Assembly (NCBI GenBank): GCA_963931925.1
Contig: OZ007571.1
Span: forward strand, 60,142,125 to 60,206,124
DNA length: 64,000 nt
Reading direction: 5' to 3'
From: Onchidella celtica
Lineage: Eukaryota; Mollusca; Gastropoda; Systellommatophora; Onchidiidae
Within the stretch, counting starts at the first letter, position 1, and each line of letters starts with the position of its first letter. Of the stretch, positions 60,601-64,000 are shown piece by piece. The position numbers and the translations under genes were made by a program. The notes under the pieces were generated by a model that did no database searches, was not told where the DNA came from, and was given only the letters and a program-made list of their open reading frames with translations.

Positions 60601-63600
60601 ATAAACCGAGCGGGTCTCTCTCTATCTATAGCTAACTAATCTGACACCAAATAATGTAACACAGGACGAGACGAGCGGGGCTCTCTACACAGTCAAACAT
60701 ACAAACAAAACTATCAGGTTTTGAGAGGACAACAATTTTATTAAAAGGAAAAGAAAATAACAAATCAAATAATAAACACAATACAATAAACACATGACAA
60801 TACAATAAACAATAATAAACCAGGGCAATACAATAAACAAGACATTACGATAAACACGAGACAATAAACAGCACAATAAACCACAATAAACCACAATAAA
60901 CCCAACGATACAATAAACAAGACATTAAACCCAACCGATAGGCGCGCTGAAGAAGAACCAAAAATAAACAGGAATTAACAGCACGTCTCATCAGTTAATC
61001 ATTACATCATGCTAAAACAAGAGAATGCATCAAAAGAAAACATAAAAGTTAATAATAATCATATTCACATTGTAAACTAAATAATATGGGGAAGGTCAAG
61101 TATGTCTGTCAAACAGTAACGTATAACTTACTTTGTGAGCACTCCAGGGGAGATAACTCGAGTATAAGATTCAAGCCTACCAAGTAACATGTTTACTTCC
61201 CTTGGCTTAACTGCAGGCTGACATAGGACTATCCCACACGTTATAATTCTTATATTATAACAACGGCCATTATCTAGATCAGGAAGAAAACTTAATTTGA
61301 TTCCAGACAAGATAACATTAAGCCTTACATGTGTATACGCGCACCCTGTACGCCGCGCACCCTGTACGCATCAAATCTATCCTAGTTATGGAATGAGCTG
61401 GAGTTAAACTAACTAAAATAAAATACAGTCTGCTGAGTCTACACACTCATACAACAGAACTGCCCGTGCTAGATGGCTCAATAAAAGACAATCCCGTCTA
61501 CTTACTTAGCCCACCCACGCACAACGTAGTATCCCTTAATTAACAATTACCATCATAATTAGCAGAGGATAGCAATAGCCAACTGGATCTACTCATTAAG
61601 TCAAAATTAATTAACTTAGGCCCCATTAGCCAACCCAGCTCAATTCCGCACATGCTAGATTATTAATATTACACAACACCCTAGTCCATACTGCCACAGA
61701 CTTATCTCAACTCAGAGCCAAACTTATCCCTTTCCTATCCTCTGGATATAATACCAAACTCCTTACTCACAAAGTCATAGGAGTATCTCTAGGTGGACCA
61801 ACCCACATACATGTAATAAGTCAACACCTAAGTCTCAACCAACAATAGCAAGTTATAGTCTCCCACTACAAGTGATATGATAATCATGGCATAAAGCCAA
61901 ACCCAACTACATGGTACAACTACAAGACTGAACAGTCAAGTCAACCCACTTGTATTACCTCCAACAATACTGATATACCTAAAACATTCCCACATATTCA
62001 GTGAACTAATTATATAATGCAACAAAATAATATCATAATAATGATGACATATATATATCATAGGTCTACTGGGCAAGCAACACCCATAACCCCTATGATT
62101 GAGTTTAAAGTCAATGCATCTGATCTCTTCATTACAACAGAGTCCAATTACATCTGTCAGTGTGTCAAAAGAACAGACAATGAGCACCTACAAAGGATGC
62201 CATAAAAATATGACACCTGATGCATAGACAATGCATCTATACACCTAGCATAGGCCTTTCCCTTCATGATTCATCTTATCAAAAACCAAAGTTCAAGGTT
62301 CGACCCTCAAAAGTTTCTAAGTCCGACTTAACCAGTACAAATTGAAGAAAATCAACCTAACACCTATGTAGCGAACATACTAATTCAATAATAAACATAT
62401 AATAAATTAAGAAATTAAAGTAAATAATCATCATCCTTTAGTATAATGCCGATATCTGAGATCCCAAATGCTGTTTAAGTGTGGCAGCCACTGTAAACAG
62501 TCAGCCAGGATTGTTATTGTTGTTTGGGTCAAGCTTCCGTTTCCGGAAGCTATTAGCTAACCAATCCCGGTCTTGATTTGACCCGCTTGACCAAAAGTCA
62601 TGTGATCATGCCTGCTAGCGTCTGCTGTGACCTACTCACGGCTCACGCGCGTGCTCTGCAAATCCAACACCTCTCTCTTCATCTTAACTGGTCTACTCAT
62701 TATCATAAAGTCCATAATGAATACGGCATCAATAAAGGTAACGAAAAGGCACACAAGACAAATCTACACATACACCATAGTCACACTGCTGATTTAAAGG
62801 AAGCTAGAAATAATCATCCAACAATAACCTTGCAACCCACGGAAGAACAAGTTAAAGTAAAGAAATAACTTGGTTATAATTCTTGCCCGTTACTCTCTCT
62901 CTCTCTCTCTGTGACGTCTGTCCCTAAGAAGGACACGTTGAGCCTGAATGGCACCAACTGCAGATTAAGAATAACGATCTAGATCTGTCTATCTCTGATC
63001 CAAGTAGCGGGACTTAGACCACACCCTCCAGTAGTACTATTTGTTAGCACTTCACATAAAATCAGTCGGTCACAAATTACAGTTAAATGTTTCCATTTAA
63101 TTACATGAACTAATCATGCGCGCTAGCGTTGATAGCATTCTAGAACAACCTTACACTCTCTCTCTGCAGGATACTGATAGATCTATACTAAGATAGAACT
63201 TAGCAAGATAAACTTTACCATAGATTGTTAGCTGCTAGCCTGATTGCCTAACCAAGCTGGACAAAGTTCATCAAACCTCCAAGTATAATCTAATCATTAT
63301 TATTTCACATCATCTAAATATTATTAAATACCAGAACTAAAATAATGGGTACAACTTACGTGAACTAACCAATGAATTCACACTTGAACTACATCATCAG
63401 AGCTGGCACTTCACAAATCTTGAAATATAAATTATACAACTTCTTTTACTTTTATGTTAGTCTGGACACTACGACACGTCCTGCTGTCTTAAAGACCTGG
63501 GTGGAACTGACCGACCCACACCATCATCTAAGCGTCACCCAAACACGCGCAACCCATTCACTCCTTACAGTTCACTAAGTGCAAATTCTAATAAAACATT

Positions 63601-64000
63601 AAAACAAATAAAAACATTTTTAAAGACCACCATCTTGCTCGTGTATGTTCCAAATACACTATCTTAAGGAAATATTACTTAACAAGATAAAAACTAACCA
63701 AAACTTACAATGTAGTGATACATAACAAGGTTCTACTTCTGGCACCAGGGATGGTCACTTAAATTGACCAATCCTGGACAATACAGACCACGCCAAGACT
63801 ATGATTTAAAATTGGCGCAGTGAGTACATCAGTTGGCAATGTTACTCAACACCCGCATGACTCATCTCAGTGCGTGATAAACAATAAGGGGAGATTATCT
63901 ATGGTTTCTGTGTGGTTACTTCCCCTTGACCACGTCTAGTGGTCCAGCTGATCAAAATAACGGGTTTATCTCCCTTTCACTACAATGAGCTATGTTCTCA

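Larger units (their letters stand above)
39632..64000 (+). repeat. Large direct duplication, copy B
   Basis: This repeats bases 1-36341 in the same orientation and runs off the window end at the equivalent of 36341. It lacks the equivalents of 4832-15805 and 22514-23766 and gains 48244-48487. Small differences include 6 in-frame bases near 48154 and 9 extra bases of (CTT)n at 54967. The stretch equivalent to 25.0-36.3 kb showed one SNP in my reading. Confidence 0.97.

Overview
The window is nuclear DNA of an animal, most likely a marine invertebrate. The evidence is a BEL/Pao LTR retrotransposon (a metazoan-only superfamily) primed by tRNA-Phe, a decayed Merlin/ISXO2-type transposase, a THAP-domain gene remnant, a tRNA-headed SINE whose tail ends in (ATT)n, and pogo-, Harbinger- and hAT-like MITEs. 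Base composition is AT-rich by eye, ORFs are short, and there are no bacterial operon features. I cannot name the species; a mollusc or another lophotrochozoan is only a guess.

The dominant structure is a very large direct duplication. Bases 1-36341 (copy A) reappear from 39632 to the end of the window (copy B), so the copies start 39,631 bp apart. Bases 36342-39631 have no second copy here because copy B runs off the end. The copies differ by SNPs, short indels and four large presence/absence differences or length changes: (i) a 10,974-bp segment present only in A (4832-15805), holding a pogo-like MITE, a fossil Merlin transposase and an intact BEL element; (ii) a 1,253-bp solo LTR only in A (22514-23766); (iii) a 244-bp Harbinger-like MITE only in B (48244-48487); (iv) a longer (CTT)n in B. 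Divergence is about 0.7% in the first kilobase and almost nil over the last 11 kb. This fits either a real recent tandem duplication or two haplotypes placed end to end by the assembler.

The one intact long gene is the 1799-codon gag-pol ORF (8291-13690) of the BEL element (7610-15018). Its two 353-bp LTRs read as identical and it has a perfect 5-bp target duplication, so it is very young. It lies inside the Merlin transposase fossil, whose reading frame resumes on the far side.

Host-gene content is thin. Short exon-like pieces at 16750-16869 (faintly FAS1-like), 17908-18022, 19409-19499 (faintly EGF-like) and 21307-21608 have splice-like borders and recur in copy B; they may belong to one extracellular-protein gene, but this is tentative. 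A THAP-domain gene remnant at 29061-30002 (and 56720-57661) has a stop at its first zinc cysteine and two frameshifts. The rest is repeats: a 350-bp tandem array split by the SINE, a LINE 3' end with (GAA)n tail, CCAT and AATAAAC minisatellites, local dispersed repeats, and a 3.4-kb strand-asymmetric block (32996-36367) that looks like a giant LTR. I saw no rRNA gene, functional tRNA gene or CRISPR array.
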